From the NCBI RefSeq assembly GCF_000717335.1, contig NZ_JNYZ01000004.1, positions 248,001 through 312,000 on the forward strand: a stretch of DNA of 64,000 bases, given 5' to 3'. Position numbers and translations under genes: made by a program. Of this stretch, positions 8,420 to 17,234 are shown in pieces (position 1 is the stretch's first letter; each line of letters begins with the position of its first letter). The notes beneath the pieces were generated by a model. The model did not search any database. It was given only the letters and a program-made list of their open reading frames with translations, and was not told the DNA's origin. Source of the DNA: Amycolatopsis jejuensis. Its GTDB lineage: Bacteria > Actinomycetota > Actinomycetes > Mycobacteriales > Pseudonocardiaceae.

Positions 8420-9990
8420 TGTGCGCTCCCGGCGAAGTACGTCTCGCCGATGAGCCGCTTGTTGACCTTCCCGCTGTCGGTCATCGGCAGCTGATCCGCG
8501 GCGAGGAACACGAACGCGCCCGGGATCTTGTACGACGCCACCCGGCTGCGCAACCACGCCCGCAGCTCGGTTTCAAGGCGACCCGGCTCTTGTCCACGCC
8601 TGGGAACGACCGCGCAGCACAGGGTTTCGTCGTCCCGGCCGGGCAGGATCCAGCCGAACGCGTGGACGTCCTCCACCACCGGGCTGTCCCCGAGTACGGC
8701 TTCCACCTCGGCGGGTGAAACGGTGATGCCGTTGACCTTGACGATCTCCTTGAGCCGCCCGGAATAGATCAGCCTGCCCTGCTCGTCGATCCGGCCCATG
8801 TCGCCGGTGCGGAACCAGCCGTCCGCGGTGAAGCTCCGGAGATTGCTTTCCGGATCGTTGAAGTAGCCCTGCGTCACGCATCCGCGGAGCTGGATTTCCC
8901 CGGCCGCGGAATCCGGTCCGGCCGGCTTTCCGCTTTCCGGGTCGACGATCCGGATCTCCTGTGTCGGCAGCACCGTTCCCTGGGTGTGCAGTTTCGTCGC
9001 CAGATCATCGTCGGCGCGGGTCATCGTGCTGTGCCCGTAGCCTTCGGTCAGTCCGTACACACTGCACACTCCGGTGACGCCGAGTTCTTCCACCGCAAGG
9101 CGTTTCTCCTCCGGGGAGAACGCGGTGATGCCGGTGCGCAGTGAACTCAGGTCGTGCGCCGCGGCGGCGCCGGAATCCAGCAGGGCCCGCGTCATCGGGC
9201 CGAGTCCATAGTAGACAGTGCAGCGGTGCTTCTCGACGAACGCGGCTGATTCCCACGGTTCGAATCGTTCCTGTATGCACAACGTCGCACCATTGGTGAG
9301 CGCGACCGGAATTCCGTTCGCACATCCCAATCCGAAGAACAACGGCGTCGCCATCCACAACCGGTCGCCCGTGCGCAGATCCTGACGGCGGCCGATTTGA
9401 TAGCAGTTGTCCATGAGATCGCGGTGGGTCAGCGTGACCACTTTCGGCTCCGCGCTGCTTCCGCTGGTGAACGCCATGAAGGCGATGTCCTCCGGTTTCG
9501 CGGACGACGCGGGGTCGTCGCCCGGCCCGTCCAGCGGCAGCTCCAGCACACCGTCGCGCTCCCAGAACGCGGTACCGAGATCGGCTTCGAGCAAGCCCGC
9601 TCGACGGAGGATGTCCTCCCACGAAATTCCCCACAACGTCCGCTGCGAGATGAGCAGCCGCACGCCGGTCCGCTCGACCGCGGTGCGGAGTTCGTCCTCG
9701 CGATACCAGGTGTTGAGGCACACCACGGTAAGGCCCGCAAGATGTGCGCCGACCGCGGTCGCCATCCACCGCCAGCCATTCGCGACCAGCAGTCCGACAC
9801 GTTCGCCCGGTTCGAGGCCGAGCTGCCGGAACCGGGCCGCCACTGAACGGGCGGCGCGGAGGAATTCCCCGGCATCACCGGAGCCGTCCTCCGCGATGAC
9901 GATCGGTTGCGGCCCGGCCACCTGCTCGAAGGATTCGACCATCGCCGGAATGGTCCGCTCCTGCGTTGCCTGGTAAGGACTTTCGTACAT
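8416..9990 (-). CDS. AMP-dependent acyl-CoA synthetase/ligase
   Basis: A 524-residue ANL-superfamily adenylate-forming enzyme. The P-loop motif AFTSGSSAEPKVVTLTH, the A5-like VYGLTEGYG, the hinge GRLKEIVKVNGITVSPAEVE and the C-terminal catalytic Lys in DSGKVNKR are all present. It would activate a carboxylic acid to its CoA thioester for the thiolase and MDR steps of the same operon. The ATG at 9990 is chosen over GTG 10002 because GGAGAAG lies just upstream of it. The thiolase stop is 24 bases away. The acid is unknown. Confidence 0.92.
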   Translation of the reverse strand: MYESPYQATQERTIPAMVESFEQVAGPQPIVIAEDGSGDAGEFLRAARSVAARFRQLGLEPGERVGLLVANGWRWMATAVGAHLAGLTVVCLNTWYREDELRTAVERTGVRLLISQRTLWGISWEDILRRAGLLEADLGTAFWERDGVLELPLDGPGDDPASSAKPEDIAFMAFTSGSSAEPKVVTLTHRDLMDNCYQIGRRQDLRTGDRLWMATPLFFGLGCANGIPVALTNGATLCIQERFEPWESAAFVEKHRCTVYYGLGPMTRALLDSGAAAAHDLSSLRTGITAFSPEEKRLAVEELGVTGVCSVYGLTEGYGHSTMTRADDDLATKLHTQGTVLPTQEIRIVDPESGKPAGPDSAAGEIQLRGCVTQGYFNDPESNLRSFTADGWFRTGDMGRIDEQGRLIYSGRLKEIVKVNGITVSPAEVEAVLGDSPVVEDVHAFGWILPGRDDETLCCAVVPRRGQEPGRLETELRAWLRSRVASYKIPGAFVFLAADQLPMTDSGKVNKRLIGETYFAGSAQ

Positions 9991-10014
9991 GCTCTTCTCC
10001 ACGACTAGAATTAC

Positions 10015-11160
10015 CTACGCCTTGGTGAACACCAGGCTGTCCCCGAAACACGTCCCCCATTGCACGACTTCCGCGTCCGGCACCTGCCGGTCCTCCGCAG
10101 CGCCGCGCAATTGCTGCACCATCTCGTAAAGCTGGCCGTAGCCGAGCAGATGCCCTTCGGACAACAGGCCGCCGTTGGTATTGACCGGCAACCGGCCGGA
10201 AACGCGCAAGGCCTGGTCCCGGCAGAATTCCGGCGCCTCGCCCTCGCCGCAGAATCCGTGCCGCTCCAGGGCAAACCACACGAGCGGGGAGAACGCGTCA
10301 TAGGTGTAGAACGCATCGACGTCCTGAGCCGACACCCCGGCCATTCCGCGGGCCGCGAGATCCCACGACGATGGGGTGAACGGAACGTCCTCCTGCTGCT
10401 GCACCCCCAGTCCCGGGCGAGCGAACACGAATTCCTGCGGTCCGGACCGCACCCCCTGCATTCCGGCGATGACGATTCCGCCGGACCCACGGGAAATCAG
10501 CAGACATACCGCACCATCTGCCGTCACGCTGAAGTCGAGGCGGCGCAGCGGTTCGATCACCAACGGCGATTTCGCATACTCGGCCAAGGAATACGGCTGC
10601 TGGAACACCGCCCGCGGATTGAGCGACGCATTGTGCCGGATCGCCGTCGTGACGTGTCCCAAGGCGTCCTCCGGCAAGGAGTACTTGTTCAGGTACCTCC
10701 GCAACGCCATCGCCGCTCCGGAACCGGGCGCCGTGAGGCCGTAATGCGGAAGTTCGCCGTGCGGTCCGCCGCCCTCCCGCGTTCCCTCGACGTCACCCAC
10801 TCCGCCGAAGACCTGCGAAGGGTTGCGCATCGCGAAAACGACCGCCACCACGTCGCAAAGCCCGCCGGTCACCGCGAGTGCAGCTTCCTGTACGCAGGCA
10901 CCGGCCCACCTGCCGTGCGCCCACTTTTGGTCGGCAAACCGCACCGTGAGCCCGAGTCGTTCGCACAGCACGTCGTAATCGACGCCGTGCGGCGAGCCGA
11001 CGTTCACGATGATGCCGTCGATTGCCTTGAGCTCGACCCCCGCGTCTTGCGCGGCCGCACGGATGCTCCGCGCGGCGAGGCTCAGCGGCGATTCCTTGGT
11101 ACCCCGGACGATCTCGGTGGCCCCGGCACCGAGCACGACCGCCTCACCCGCGCGGCGCAT
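10015..11160 (-). CDS. Thiolase-fold lipid-transfer-type protein (Ltp2/SCP2 thiolase-like), probable acyl-CoA aldolase or thiolase
   Basis: A 381-residue protein of the non-canonical thiolase family found with DUF35 partners. The Cys in [11 protein letters not shown] sits where thiolases have their nucleophile. The later motifs [12 protein letters not shown] and [19 protein letters not shown] match the SCP2/Ltp2 group, where Tyr residues support retro-aldol cleavage of beta-hydroxyacyl-CoAs. The DUF35 Zn-ribbon/OB partner needed by such enzymes is encoded in the same operon (14149-14565). The start overlaps the upstream SDR by 17 bases. Whether it acts as aldolase or thiolase cannot be decided here. 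Confidence 0.85.
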   Translation of the reverse strand: MRRAGEAVVLGAGATEIVRGTKESPLSLAARSIRAAAQDAGVELKAIDGIIVNVGSPHGVDYDVLCERLGLTVRFADQKWAHGRWAGACVQEAALAVTGGLCDVVAVVFAMRNPSQVFGGVGDVEGTREGGGPHGELPHYGLTAPGSGAAMALRRYLNKYSLPEDALGHVTTAIRHNASLNPRAVFQQPYSLAEYAKSPLVIEPLRRLDFSVTADGAVCLLISRGSGGIVIAGMQGVRSGPQEFVFARPGLGVQQQEDVPFTPSSWDLAARGMAGVSAQDVDAFYTYDAFSPLVWFALERHGFCGEGEAPEFCRDQALRVSGRLPVNTNGGLLSEGHLLGYGQLYEMVQQLRGAAEDRQVPDAEVVQWGTCFGDSLVFTKA

Positions 11161-11848
11161 TGATGCCCACCGTGCTGATCAGACCGCCGTCGACGACCAG
11201 CGACGAACCGGTGATGTACGACGCTTCGGCACTGCAGAGAAACGCAATGGCGGAAGCAATCTCGTCCGGCCTGCCGACCCGGCCGAGCGGAATTCCGTTA
11301 TTCTGCAACGTATCGGCATTGATCGCGGTGGCAATCGCTCCCGGACTCACCGAGTTGACCCGGATTCCCTGCGGAGCAAGGTCAACCGCGAGCTGCCGGG
11401 TCAATGCCAGGATCGCACCCTTCGACGCGGTGTAAGCGGGATAGCCGTATCCGACGTGCGCCGCAACCGAAGCCACCTGCACGATCGCGGCGCCGTCGGC
11501 CTCCGCGAGAAACGGCACGGATTCCCGGAGCAGGTTGACATATCCGCCGACGTTCACGTCGAGCAGTCCACTGAGGACGTCCGAAGTGGTGTGTGCGAGA
11601 TCTTCCCGCGCGATGATCCCGGCACAGTTCACGAGAATGTCGAGGCGGCCGAATTCCCGCACCACCGAAGCAACACCTTCGCGTACGGCGTGCTCATCGG
11701 TGACATCGATCGGGAAAGCCGCGTTGCGGTCGAAAGCCGCGACGCGAGCGCCCTGTTCGGCAAGCACCCGCGCCGTGGCCTCGCCGATCCCCGACGCGGC
11801 TCCGGTGACGATCGCAACCCGGCCGTCGAATCTGGTACCCACAGGCAT
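11144..11848 (-). CDS. SDR-family dehydrogenase
   Basis: A 234-residue classical short-chain dehydrogenase. The TGAASGIG cofactor motif is at residues 15-22, followed by LVNCAG, a Ser in VASVAAH and the catalytic YTASK pair. The cofactor loop has VAAFDRN with Asp after beta-2, suggesting NAD. It probably oxidises a beta-hydroxyacyl-CoA or alcohol intermediate. It lies 9 bases after the SMP-30 gene in the operon. Confidence 0.9.
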   Translation of the reverse strand: MPVGTRFDGRVAIVTGAASGIGEATARVLAEQGARVAAFDRNAAFPIDVTDEHAVREGVASVVREFGRLDILVNCAGIIAREDLAHTTSDVLSGLLDVNVGGYVNLLRESVPFLAEADGAAIVQVASVAAHVGYGYPAYTASKGAILALTRQLAVDLAPQGIRVNSVSPGAIATAINADTLQNNGIPLGRVGRPDEIASAIAFLCSAEASYITGSSLVVDGGLISTVGINAPRG

Positions 11849-11857
11849 TCCTCCCGA

Positions 11858-12679
11858 TCAAAGCTCACGGACCGTGACGCGGCCGACGCGCCGCGTCCGC
11901 GATTCCTCGTGTCCCCAAGCGTCGCTTTCACACACGAACAACGTGGTTCCCCTCGCCCCGCCGAAAACGCACGACAGCGGCGCCTGTCCGGTCTTCATCC
12001 GACCGGCGAGGCGCCCCGACCGCGTGACGCAGAGCAGCTCCCGGGTCAACGGCGAAGCAACCCAGACGTTCCCCTCCGGATCGACCGCAAGCCCGTCGGG
12101 CGCCTCCTGGTCAAGGGTGATCAGCGGACGGCGGTTGGCGAGCGTGCCGTCCAGCCCGACGTCGAACAGCGTCACCCGTGGTGGGTCGGATCGCGTCTCC
12201 GCAACGGCCAGCGTCCGTTCGTCGTCCAGCAGTACCATCCCGTTCGCCACGGACAGCCCGGACGCTGCGACCCGCGTAGTCCCGGACGGGCCGACCAGCG
12301 CGAGGTCCGCGGGTCTCGCCGGTTCGCCGAACGAACTGCCGTCGCCGTGGTTGCCGATGTATGCGCGCCCCTGCCGGTCGACGACCAGGTCGTTCGTGTG
12401 CCACGTCGCGATGCCGGTGAGGTCCGCGTGACACGCGAGGCCGTCCGGATCGAGCCGCAACACCCGGCGTTCGGTCATCGAGACGACCAACAGCCGCCCG
12501 TCGGGCAGGAACCCGAGCCCGGACGGCCACCCTGGCACCTCGGCAACGCAGGTCAGCGCGCCGTTTTGCCGGTAGACGCGGCCGTCGTGGATGTCGGAAA
12601 ACCACAGCGCGCCGTCGTGCCATCGCGGGGCCTCCGGGAACGCGAGGCCCGCGACGACGACGTCGAATCCGCTGGTCAT
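11858..12679 (-). CDS. SMP-30/gluconolactonase/LRE family protein
   Basis: A 273-residue six-bladed beta-propeller of the SMP-30 family. The first metal ligand Glu lies in FPEAPRWHDGALWFSDI, the Asn in SVANGMVL and the Asp in APDGLAVDPEGNVWVA. These are the conserved metal sites of lactonases and gluconolactonases. It would open a lactone intermediate. ATG 12679 overlaps the preceding stop (ATGA). Confidence 0.88.
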   Translation of the reverse strand: MTSGFDVVVAGLAFPEAPRWHDGALWFSDIHDGRVYRQNGALTCVAEVPGWPSGLGFLPDGRLLVVSMTERRVLRLDPDGLACHADLTGIATWHTNDLVVDRQGRAYIGNHGDGSSFGEPARPADLALVGPSGTTRVAASGLSVANGMVLLDDERTLAVAETRSDPPRVTLFDVGLDGTLANRRPLITLDQEAPDGLAVDPEGNVWVASPLTRELLCVTRSGRLAGRMKTGQAPLSCVFGGARGTTLFVCESDAWGHEESRTRRVGRVTVREL

Positions 12680-13071
12680 GTGACCGGTGTGAGAGGCAGG
12701 CCGATCCGGTCCCCGGTGCGGGCCCGCCGCTGCCTGCGGTGCTCTTCCAGCCGGGCGGTGTAGGTCTCGGACATGTCCGCCGGGGTCCAGTCGTGGTCGT
12801 GCGAGAAACTGACCCGTACCGTGCCGACGCCGTCGAGCTCCGCCAACCGCCGACGTGCCTCCTGCACGAAGGGGTACCCCATGATGCAACCGGGTTCGGT
12901 GACGCCGATGAGCACGTCGACGTCGGTGCCGGATCCGGTTTCCGCCATCGTGATACTGCGGACGAGGCCGAGTTCCTCGATGCCCGCCGTGCAGCCTGCG
13001 GTGATGCTGCACGGGTCGATGACGGTGTTCAGTGCACGCCGCACGGTCGCTTCGTCGAGCATTTCGATCAC
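12676..13071 (-). CDS. MIP18/DUF59 family metal-sulfur cluster protein
   Basis: A 131-residue protein of the SufT/PaaD/MIP18-like family, with VIDPCSITAGCTAGIEELGLV near the N-terminus and the conserved Cys in TEPGCIMGYPFVQEA. Such proteins help mature Fe-S enzymes or accompany multicomponent oxygenases. The GTG at 13071 overlaps the amidohydrolase stop (GTGA); ATG 13062 is an alternative start. No Fe-S enzyme or oxygenase gene is visible in this operon, so its client is unclear. Confidence 0.8.
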   Translation of the reverse strand: MIEMLDEATVRRALNTVIDPCSITAGCTAGIEELGLVRSITMAETGSGTDVDVLIGVTEPGCIMGYPFVQEARRRLAELDGVGTVRVSFSHDHDWTPADMSETYTARLEEHRRQRRARTGDRIGLPLTPVT

Positions 13072-14168
13072 GCTCCGACCGCACGGCGACCGCCGGACCA
13101 CGGCTCGGCGAATTCCTCGGGCTTCGGGAACCGGCCGTCGACGATCCGGCTCTTCAGCTTCTCCACCGACAGCCCGTGCATCCGCGCGAAGTTGCCGCCG
13201 AGAATGCCTGCCTTGTCCTCCCGCGACAGTGCCGGGTAGCCGTATCCGTCCTGAAGGGACTCCGGCATTTGCCAATCCCAGAACGCTTCGACATACGGCC
13301 GCGGGTGATACAGCATCGCGCCCGTGGCCCACAGAAGCCGGTCGACGCCACCGGCCGCGAGGAATGCCCCGACGATGGTGGAAAAGATCATCGGTGCCTT
13401 GTGCAGGTACGCGCTCGTGGCTTCGAGGTTCACGTAAACGTTCTTGAACCGCGCGACCAGGCTGGCGGTTTCTTCGAGGAACGCCCACCCGCCGTGCACG
13501 ATTTCGAAATTCATGTCCGGGAAAGCCATGGCCGCACGTTCCAGGTCACCCACGTTGAACGGGCCGATCGGTACCGCGCCGAGCGGCTGGGATTTGTGTA
13601 CCGCAATGGTCCGCAATCCGTGCGACTGCGCACGCTCGATGATCGGGAACGCGATCTCCGGGTCGTCGAGCCGCCAGTCGTGGAAAACGCCGTCGATGAT
13701 GTCGCCGGGATACACCTTCAGGGCGAGCACGCCTTGTTCCTCGACGAGCTGGTCGACCTTGTCCAGCACCCCGTCCTCGAACGGGCTGATCCCCGCGTAC
13801 AGGTAGACCCGGCCCTCGTAGCGGTCCCGCATTTCCTTGCCGACCCACAGCGGCGAAAGGCCGTCCTTGAAGAGCCCATAGAGCGGGATCGAATGGTAGA
13901 CGGCGATGTCGGTGGGGCTTTCGGAGAAGAACGCGTGCCCGATCATCTCCGGGTCCATGCCGTTGTAGAACCGCTCCTCGTCCAGGATCCACTTCGTCTC
14001 CCCGCGCGGCTGGAAACCGAGGTGTAGACCGTGGTACCCCATTTCCGCGAACTCGCGGCACAGGTCAGGGTCGGCCTGGTAGTTCTCCGGACTCTGGTTG
14101 TACGCGTGCGAAACCGCGTCGACCACCAGGATGTCTTCGATCATTTCTTCACTCACTCTTTTCTGCAT
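13068..14168 (-). CDS. Amidohydrolase-2 family protein
   Basis: A TIM-barrel metal-dependent hydrolase or decarboxylase of the amidohydrolase-2 family, up to 366 residues. The HxH metal motif at the N-terminus is degenerate (VVDAVSHAYN). The later motifs VHKSQPLG, FEIVHGGWAFLEETA and LLWATGAM correspond to the conserved His and Asp strands. ATG 14168, GTG 14156 and ATG 14144 are all possible starts and none has a strong ribosome binding site. From memory, this protein and a DUF59 partner also accompany actinobacterial diiron (propane) monooxygenase operons. Confidence 0.8.
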   Translation of the reverse strand: MQKRVSEEMIEDILVVDAVSHAYNQSPENYQADPDLCREFAEMGYHGLHLGFQPRGETKWILDEERFYNGMDPEMIGHAFFSESPTDIAVYHSIPLYGLFKDGLSPLWVGKEMRDRYEGRVYLYAGISPFEDGVLDKVDQLVEEQGVLALKVYPGDIIDGVFHDWRLDDPEIAFPIIERAQSHGLRTIAVHKSQPLGAVPIGPFNVGDLERAAMAFPDMNFEIVHGGWAFLEETASLVARFKNVYVNLEATSAYLHKAPMIFSTIVGAFLAAGGVDRLLWATGAMLYHPRPYVEAFWDWQMPESLQDGYGYPALSREDKAGILGGNFARMHGLSVEKLKSRIVDGRFPKPEEFAEPWSGGRRAVGA

Positions 14169-14565
14169 CGTCCCGGCGGAACACCGGGAGCAGCTGGTCG
14201 GAATTCTGCGCCCGGCTGAACTTCACGCGCACGCGAAGATCCGCATCGAGCTTGGTCGGCGGAATGTCCAGGAGCGCGGTGAAGCGCGGGCCCTCGTCAA
14301 GTTCCACGAGGCCGACGGCGTACGGCGGCGGGAAGCCGGGGAGGTACTCCCGCCGGTACACCACCCAGCCGACCAGTCGCCCGGTTCCGCGAAGCTGTTG
14401 CCACGAAAAGGAATCGGACGCACAGTACGGGCACAGCGGACCGCACGGCCACCGGAACCGGCCGCAGGCACCGCAGTGCTGCATGGCCAGCTTCCGAGAC
14501 CGGGCGAACTCCCAGAACTCCCGGGAATCGTCCTGGTGAAGGACTTCGGCCGGGCGCACCATCAT
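14149..14565 (-). CDS. DUF35 Zn-ribbon/OB-fold protein, partner of the thiolase-like enzyme
   Basis: A 138-residue DUF35 protein. It has an N-terminal helix, a rubredoxin-like zinc ribbon with Cys31, Cys34, Cys45 and Cys48, then an OB-fold (GTGRLVGWVVYRREYLPGFP, VGLVELDEGPRF). DUF35 proteins bind acyl-CoA and form complexes with Ltp2-type aldolases, such as ChsH2-Ltp2 in steroid degradation. The thiolase-like gene at 10015-11160 is the obvious partner. ATG 14565 overlaps the transporter stop (ATGA). Confidence 0.88.
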   Translation of the reverse strand: MMVRPAEVLHQDDSREFWEFARSRKLAMQHCGACGRFRWPCGPLCPYCASDSFSWQQLRGTGRLVGWVVYRREYLPGFPPPYAVGLVELDEGPRFTALLDIPPTKLDADLRVRVKFSRAQNSDQLLPVFRRDDAEKSE

Positions 14566-15884
14566 TCCCGCCCTGCGGTTTCCTTGAGCGTCAGCAAGGT
14601 GCCGAACGAAACCACCGCGAACGCCACCAGGTAGAACGCGGGGGCGATCTTGATTCCCGTCACGCTCACCAGCCAGGCGCAGACCAGCGGTGTCGGACCG
14701 GCGAACGCAATGGCCGTGAGGTTCACGACCAACGCGATCCCGGTGTACCGGACCTGTGCCGGGAAAAGCTCGGTGAGCATGGCGAGGTTGGCTCCGAGAA
14801 TGGCGGCGACCGGTATTCCCAGAACGGTGTCGGCAATGATCACCACCGCCGGTTGACTGGACCCGAAGGCGACGAAAGCGGGGATCGCCAGCACCGCCAG
14901 TCCGATGGACCCGCCGAGCAATACCGGTTTCCGGCCGATCCGGTCGGAAAGGCGGCCGAACTGCGGAATGCACAGGCAGGCCACCAACATCGCAACCGTC
15001 ACCGCCAAGGTGGCGAGCGCCCCCGAATGGTGCGTGACGGCTTGAAGATGTACCTGCGCATAGAAGAAGGTGATGTACACGCCACCGGCCATCAACGCAC
15101 TCGCGCCGAACCCTTGTACGATCTTCGCCCGGTGCTCCCGCAGCAATTCCGCCAATGGGAACGAACTCCGCTTCTCCTCGGCCGCCAGCGCTCGCATGGC
15201 CGGTGACTCGTCGAGCCTGCTCCGGATGAACAGCCCGACGAATCCGATGGGCAGTGCCAGCAGGAACGGAATCCGCCAGCCCCAGCTCAACAACATTTCC
15301 TGGGTGAGCACCGATCGGAACAGGAGGATCAGCATCGCCGACGCGAGGCTGCCGCCGATCGACCCGATCTGGATCAGACTGGTGAACAATCCCCGGCGGC
15401 CCCGCGGCGCGAATTCCGCGACGTAAGCCGTCGCGCCACCCACCTCCCCGCCTGCGGAAAGCCCTTGGACTACGCGAATCAGAATCAGCAGCACAGTCGC
15501 GCCGATGCCGAAGGCCGCATGCGTCGGGAGAATTCCGACCACGGTCGTCGCGAAGGTCATTCCCAGAATTGCGATGACCAAGGCCGGCCGTCGGCCGATC
15601 CGATCCCCGAGGTGCCCGAAGAGCAGGCCCCCGATCGGGCGAAGGGCATACGCCGAGCCAACCGCGGCGAGCGTGGCCAAGAGCGACGCGGTTCCGTCAC
15701 CGGCCGGGAAGAAGACCGTGGCCAGTGCAGTGGTGAGGAAGGCGTAGACGCCGTAGTCGTAGTACTCGACGACGGTGCCGATCACCGCGGCCCAGGCGAC
15801 GCGCCGGGTCACGCGCAGGTCCGGCGCATTGTCGTGGTCTTGCCGGACGGTGCCCGTTGCCGGGCCAGGCTGGTTCACTTCCAC
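14562..15884 (-). CDS. MFS transporter, metabolite:H+ symporter (MHS) family
   Basis: A 440-residue transporter with about 12 membrane helices, starting with VIGTVVEYYDYGVYAFLTT. It shows the MHS loop motif FGHLGDRIGRRPALV after helix 2 and its counterpart FGRLSDRIGRKPVLL in the second half, as in ShiA, KgtP and ProP. It is placed in a catabolic operon, so it probably imports the organic acid substrate. GTG 15884 is chosen because AAGGAG (15899-15894) lies 9 bases upstream; the open frame extends further but without a better start. Confidence 0.9.
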   Translation of the reverse strand: MEVNQPGPATGTVRQDHDNAPDLRVTRRVAWAAVIGTVVEYYDYGVYAFLTTALATVFFPAGDGTASLLATLAAVGSAYALRPIGGLLFGHLGDRIGRRPALVIAILGMTFATTVVGILPTHAAFGIGATVLLILIRVVQGLSAGGEVGGATAYVAEFAPRGRRGLFTSLIQIGSIGGSLASAMLILLFRSVLTQEMLLSWGWRIPFLLALPIGFVGLFIRSRLDESPAMRALAAEEKRSSFPLAELLREHRAKIVQGFGASALMAGGVYITFFYAQVHLQAVTHHSGALATLAVTVAMLVACLCIPQFGRLSDRIGRKPVLLGGSIGLAVLAIPAFVAFGSSQPAVVIIADTVLGIPVAAILGANLAMLTELFPAQVRYTGIALVVNLTAIAFAGPTPLVCAWLVSVTGIKIAPAFYLVAFAVVSFGTLLTLKETAGRE

Positions 15885-15963
15885 GTCGAGGTTCTCCTTG
15901 CTGCGTTGTTCGGACGAATCCGCTGCCCCTTGTCCGGTCGCCGCATGCGCGGCAAAAGCTGCA

Positions 15964-16197
15964 TCAGGCGATGCGCGCGACGGCGGCGCCCTGCTGGATG
16001 ACGTCCCCCTCGCCGGCCAGCAACGTGATCCGGCCCGGCGCGGGGGCCACGATCTCCATGTCGACTTTGTCCACCGCGACCTCGGCGAGCAGCTCGTCCA
16101 CGGCGACGTCCGCGCCGTCCTTGACGAACCAGGTCGACAGGACTCCTTCCGCTGTCGGGTCGGCATCGGAGATGTGCGGGAAGAGCACGTCGGTCAT
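15964..16197 (-). CDS. Stand-alone lipoyl (biotinyl/lipoyl attachment) domain protein
   Basis: A 77-residue single lipoyl domain with EVAVDKVDME, where Lys44 would carry the lipoamide. No E2 acyltransferase catalytic domain or subunit-binding domain follows, and no dihydrolipoamide dehydrogenase gene is in the operon. ATG 16197 overlaps the E1 beta stop (ATGA), so it is made together with E1 and probably accepts its acyl group. The E2 and E3 functions must come from elsewhere, or the carrier serves a different acceptor. Confidence 0.9.
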   Translation of the reverse strand: MTDVLFPHISDADPTAEGVLSTWFVKDGADVAVDELLAEVAVDKVDMEIVAPAPGRITLLAGEGDVIQQGAAVARIA

Positions 16198-17225
16198 CGG
16201 CCGAGCACCTCCAGCACGGCCTGACGGATGCGGGCAGGGCCGGGAAGCACCTCATGCTCCAGCGGGCGGGCGTACGGGAGGGGGACGTCCGGGACCGCGA
16301 CGCGCAGTGGCGGTTTACGCAACAGCGCCGGATCCTTTTCGACGACCCGGCTCACGATTTCCCCCGACAGGCCGAAAGAAAGGTAATCCTCGTCGACCAC
16401 GACGAGATGGCCGGTGTGGCCGAGCGATTCGAGAATGGTGTCCAGATCGAGTGGGACGACACTGCGCAGATCGACGACCTCGCAGTCGATCCCTTCCGCG
16501 GCAAGGTCGTCCGCGACGTCGAGGGCGTGGTGCACGGACAGCGACAGGGTGACGATCGTGACGTCCGACCCGGCGCGGGGAATGGCAGCCTTCCCGATCG
16601 GGATCTCGTACGGCTCGGACTCGACCGGCGCGACCGACCGCCGGTTCTTGGCCATCCACGGCAGGCCCATGATTCCTTTGTGGAACATGTAGATCACCGG
16701 GTTGTCGTCACGGATCGCCGAGATCATCAACCCTTTGGCGTCGGCCGGATTGCTCGGTACGACGACCTTCATCCCGGGCAGGTGCGCGAAAGTGCCCCAC
16801 AGGCACTGGGAATGCTGGGTACCGTCGGAATAGCCCCCGCCGACCGCCGTGGTGATCACCATCGGCACCTTCACGTTGCCCGCGGATTCGAAGTGGATTT
16901 TGGCCATGTGGTTGTAGATCTGATCCATGCAGACGCCGAAGAAGTCGGCGAACATCAGTTCCGCGATCGGGCGCATCCCCTCGGTGGCGGCGCCGGTGGC
17001 GAGGCCGATGAAGGCGGATTCGGAGATCGGGGTGTCGAGTACGCGGTCCGCGCCGAACTCGTCGAGCAGGCCGGTGGTGGAGCTGAACACCCCGCCGTAC
17101 GTGCCGATGTCCTCCCCCAGCACGAACACCGCCGGATCGCGCCGCATTTCCTGCGCGATTCCTTCGACCATGGCCTTGGCGGTGGTGAGAGTACGGGTTT
17201 TCGCGGTGGCTGCGGTGGCAGTCAT
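16194..17225 (-). CDS. 2-oxoacid/acetoin dehydrogenase-type E1 component, beta subunit
   Basis: A 343-residue transketolase-like E1 beta subunit. It has LGEDIGTYGGVF near the N-terminus, GAATEGMRPIAELMFADF in the middle, the QHSQCLWG active-site stretch and a C-terminal transketolase domain. Start ATG 17225 follows an AGGAGG ribosome binding site. It lies 9 bases after E1 alpha. With the alpha subunit it would decarboxylate a 2-oxoacid (or cleave acetoin) on thiamine diphosphate and reductively acylate the lipoyl protein encoded next. Confidence 0.92.
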   Translation of the reverse strand: MTATAATAKTRTLTTAKAMVEGIAQEMRRDPAVFVLGEDIGTYGGVFSSTTGLLDEFGADRVLDTPISESAFIGLATGAATEGMRPIAELMFADFFGVCMDQIYNHMAKIHFESAGNVKVPMVITTAVGGGYSDGTQHSQCLWGTFAHLPGMKVVVPSNPADAKGLMISAIRDDNPVIYMFHKGIMGLPWMAKNRRSVAPVESEPYEIPIGKAAIPRAGSDVTIVTLSLSVHHALDVADDLAAEGIDCEVVDLRSVVPLDLDTILESLGHTGHLVVVDEDYLSFGLSGEIVSRVVEKDPALLRKPPLRVAVPDVPLPYARPLEHEVLPGPARIRQAVLEVLGR

Positions 17226-17234
17226 CAAGCCTCC

